Source of the DNA: Solirubrobacterales bacterium
Lineage (GTDB): Bacteria > Actinomycetota > Thermoleophilia > Solirubrobacterales > Solirubrobacteraceae
DNA length: 6,543 nucleotides
Reading direction: 5' to 3'
Assembly: GCA_017354065.1 (NCBI GenBank)
Contig: JAFMRN010000137.1
Location: 1 to 6,543, forward strand
Part shown: positions 5,771-6,543 of the stretch, in pieces
Position numbering within the stretch: the first letter of the stretch is position 1
Layout of the letters: each line of letters begins with the position of its first letter
Notes under the pieces: generated by a model
Databases searched by the model: none
Told to the model about the DNA's origin: nothing
Seen by the model: the letters and a program-made list of their open reading frames with translations, nothing else
Made by a program: the position numbers and the translations under genes

Positions 5771-5885
5771 CTGCGACCCAAGCGTACCCGTGCCGTCGGT
5801 CTCCCCACGCTCGCGTCGGTTTCAAGTAGCAGCGAATCCGGAACTGATAAAAGGGAATTTCTACCCACTGACCAAGGAGATCAGC
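5771..5885. promoter_or_regulatory. Divergent proS/sodA intergenic region
   Basis: These 115 bp are the only divergent spacer in the window and must hold control signals for both genes unless transcription enters from further away. The part at about 5820-5865 is visibly richer in A and T than its surroundings. Toward sodA a weak candidate promoter is TTCAAG (5821-5826), 19 bp, GATAAA (5846-5851). Toward proS an even weaker pair is TTATCA, 16 bp, TACTTG on the minus strand. No riboswitch, T-box or strong operator palindrome is evident. Confidence 0.35.
5874..5880 (+). promoter_or_regulatory. Strong Shine-Dalgarno of sodA
   Basis: AAGGAGA lies 5 nt before the ATG at 5886. It is the best ribosome binding site in the window. 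It fixes the sodA start, since the same frame stays open far upstream through what is antisense to proS. Confidence 0.85.
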
Positions 5886-6491
5886 ATGGCTTTCACCCTC
5901 CCGCCGCTTCCCTGGGCCGCCAACGCCCTGGAACCGCATCTGGATGCCCAGACGCAGGAGATCCACCACGACAAGCATCACCAGACGTACGTCAACAACG
6001 CCAACGCGGCGCTGGAGGGCACCCAGTGGGCCGACACTCCCGTCGAGCAGCTGCTGACCAAGCTCAACGACCTTCCGGCTGACAAGCAGGGCCCCGTCCG
6101 CAACAACGCCGGCGGCCACTACAACCACACCCTGTGGTGGGAGCAGCTGGCCCCGGGCAAGGGCGGCGAGCCGAGCGGCCCGCTCGCCGAGGCGATCAAT
6201 AAGGCCTTCGGTTCCTTCTCTGAGTTCCAGGCACAGTTCAAGGCCGCCGGCCTCGGCCGTTTCGGCTCCGGCTGGGCTTGGCTCGTCCATGACGGCAACG
6301 GCCTCGCCATCACTTCCACGGCCAACCAGGACAACCCGATCTCTGAGGGCAAGACCCCCCTCCTGGGTGTCGACGTCTGGGAGCACGCCTACTACCTCAA
6401 GTTCCAGAACCGCCGCCCGGATTACCTGGACGCGGTGTGGAACGTGATCAACTGGGACGTGGTAGCCGAGCGGTTCTCCAAGGCCTCCTAA
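5886..6491 (+). CDS. sodA: Superoxide dismutase, manganese type
   Basis: This enzyme converts superoxide to oxygen and hydrogen peroxide. Its 201 residues are the usual length of a Fe/Mn superoxide dismutase, and there is no signal peptide, so it should be cytoplasmic. The four metal ligands are visible: H27 in EIHHDKHH, H81 in NHTLWW, and D163 and H167 in DVWEHAYY (163-170); the gateway Y35 is also present. NNAGGHYNH with Gly77, together with Gln148 in STANQDNP, is the Mn-type arrangement; Fe enzymes carry the active-site Gln in the first of these places. The start is set by the AAGGAGA site; the open frame continues upstream to about 5598 but this would run antisense over proS. The gene is divergent from proS and appears monocistronic, with a hairpin downstream. 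Cambialistic metal use cannot be excluded from sequence. Confidence 0.97.
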   Translation: MAFTLPPLPWAANALEPHLDAQTQEIHHDKHHQTYVNNANAALEGTQWADTPVEQLLTKLNDLPADKQGPVRNNAGGHYNHTLWWEQLAPGKGGEPSGPLAEAINKAFGSFSEFQAQFKAAGLGRFGSGWAWLVHDGNGLAITSTANQDNPISEGKTPLLGVDVWEHAYYLKFQNRRPDYLDAVWNVINWDVVAERFSKAS

Positions 6492-6511
6492 CACAGCCAC
6501 TTGCGTCATCT

Positions 6512-6540
6512 CGGTCCCGGGCCTGACGCGTCCGGGACCG
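6512..6540 (+). terminator. Hairpin after sodA, possible terminator
   Basis: CGGTCCCGG (6512-6520) and CCGGGACCG (6532-6540) form a perfect 9-bp GC-rich stem with an 11-nt loop, 20 nt after the sodA stop. The window ends three bases later, so a following T-run cannot be seen. It may be an intrinsic terminator or an RNA 3'-end stabiliser. Confidence 0.55.
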
Positions 6541-6543
6541 GGG

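Noticed and set aside
5598..5885. Upstream extension of the superoxide dismutase frame, adding about 96 residues
   Set aside because: It runs antisense through the start of proS, has no family similarity, and the strong AAGGAGA plus ATG at 5886 gives the normal enzyme length.
5771..5885. T-box leader controlling proS
   Set aside because: The proS leader is too short and no T-box or specifier-like structure is seen.
5718..6509. Minus-strand frame of 263 codons opposite sodA
   Set aside because: It is antisense to a fully conserved enzyme with intact metal ligands, and its Val/Gly-rich translation is typical of a shadow frame.

Overview
The window is high-GC DNA with tightly packed genes and very short intergenic gaps. 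Several genes point to an actinobacterium: a GarA/OdhI-type FHA protein directly followed by an FtsR-type MerR regulator, and an RsiG-like small protein. The style of the membrane-anchored, anti-sigma-like protein at the left edge fits the deep-branching Thermoleophilia (Solirubrobacterales), but that class-level placement is an inference from remembered protein style, not a computed result.

Layout. Positions 1-684 (+) hold the 3' part of a membrane protein with a Pro/Ala-rich linker, one transmembrane helix and an extracytoplasmic domain resembling the outer domain of anti-sigma factors. It converges on, and shares its CTAG stop-codon palindrome with, a long minus-strand cluster. Read in its own direction, from 5770 down to 681, that cluster is: prolyl-tRNA synthetase (proS), CDP-alcohol phosphatidyltransferase, RsiG-like protein, zinc-ribbon/FHA protein (GarA-like), MerR-family FtsR, adenine phosphoribosyltransferase (apt) and an SRPBCC-fold protein. 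Gaps are 2-28 nt, or a 19-nt overlap for proS and the transferase. The exception is a roughly 80-nt gap before the RsiG-like gene, which contains a near-consensus sigma-70 promoter. Divergent from proS, across 115 nt, is a manganese-type superoxide dismutase (sodA), followed by a hairpin at the window edge.

Functionally the cluster mixes housekeeping genes (tRNA charging, phospholipid head-group synthesis, purine salvage) with a compact signalling block. That block has a probable c-di-GMP-binding anti-sigma factor, an FHA protein of the family that switches 2-oxoglutarate metabolism under Ser/Thr kinase control, and a regulator whose Corynebacterium homologue activates ftsZ. The three signalling genes probably share the internal promoter, and this is the most interesting part of the window. 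Other points worth checking are a His in place of the usual Gln in the RsiG c-di-GMP motif, a retained GarA-like phospho-threonine context, and a three-copy 11-residue (33-bp) repeat at the N-terminus of the phosphatidyltransferase. I found no RNA genes, mobile elements or CRISPR array, and no stretch over 300 bases lacks a gene.
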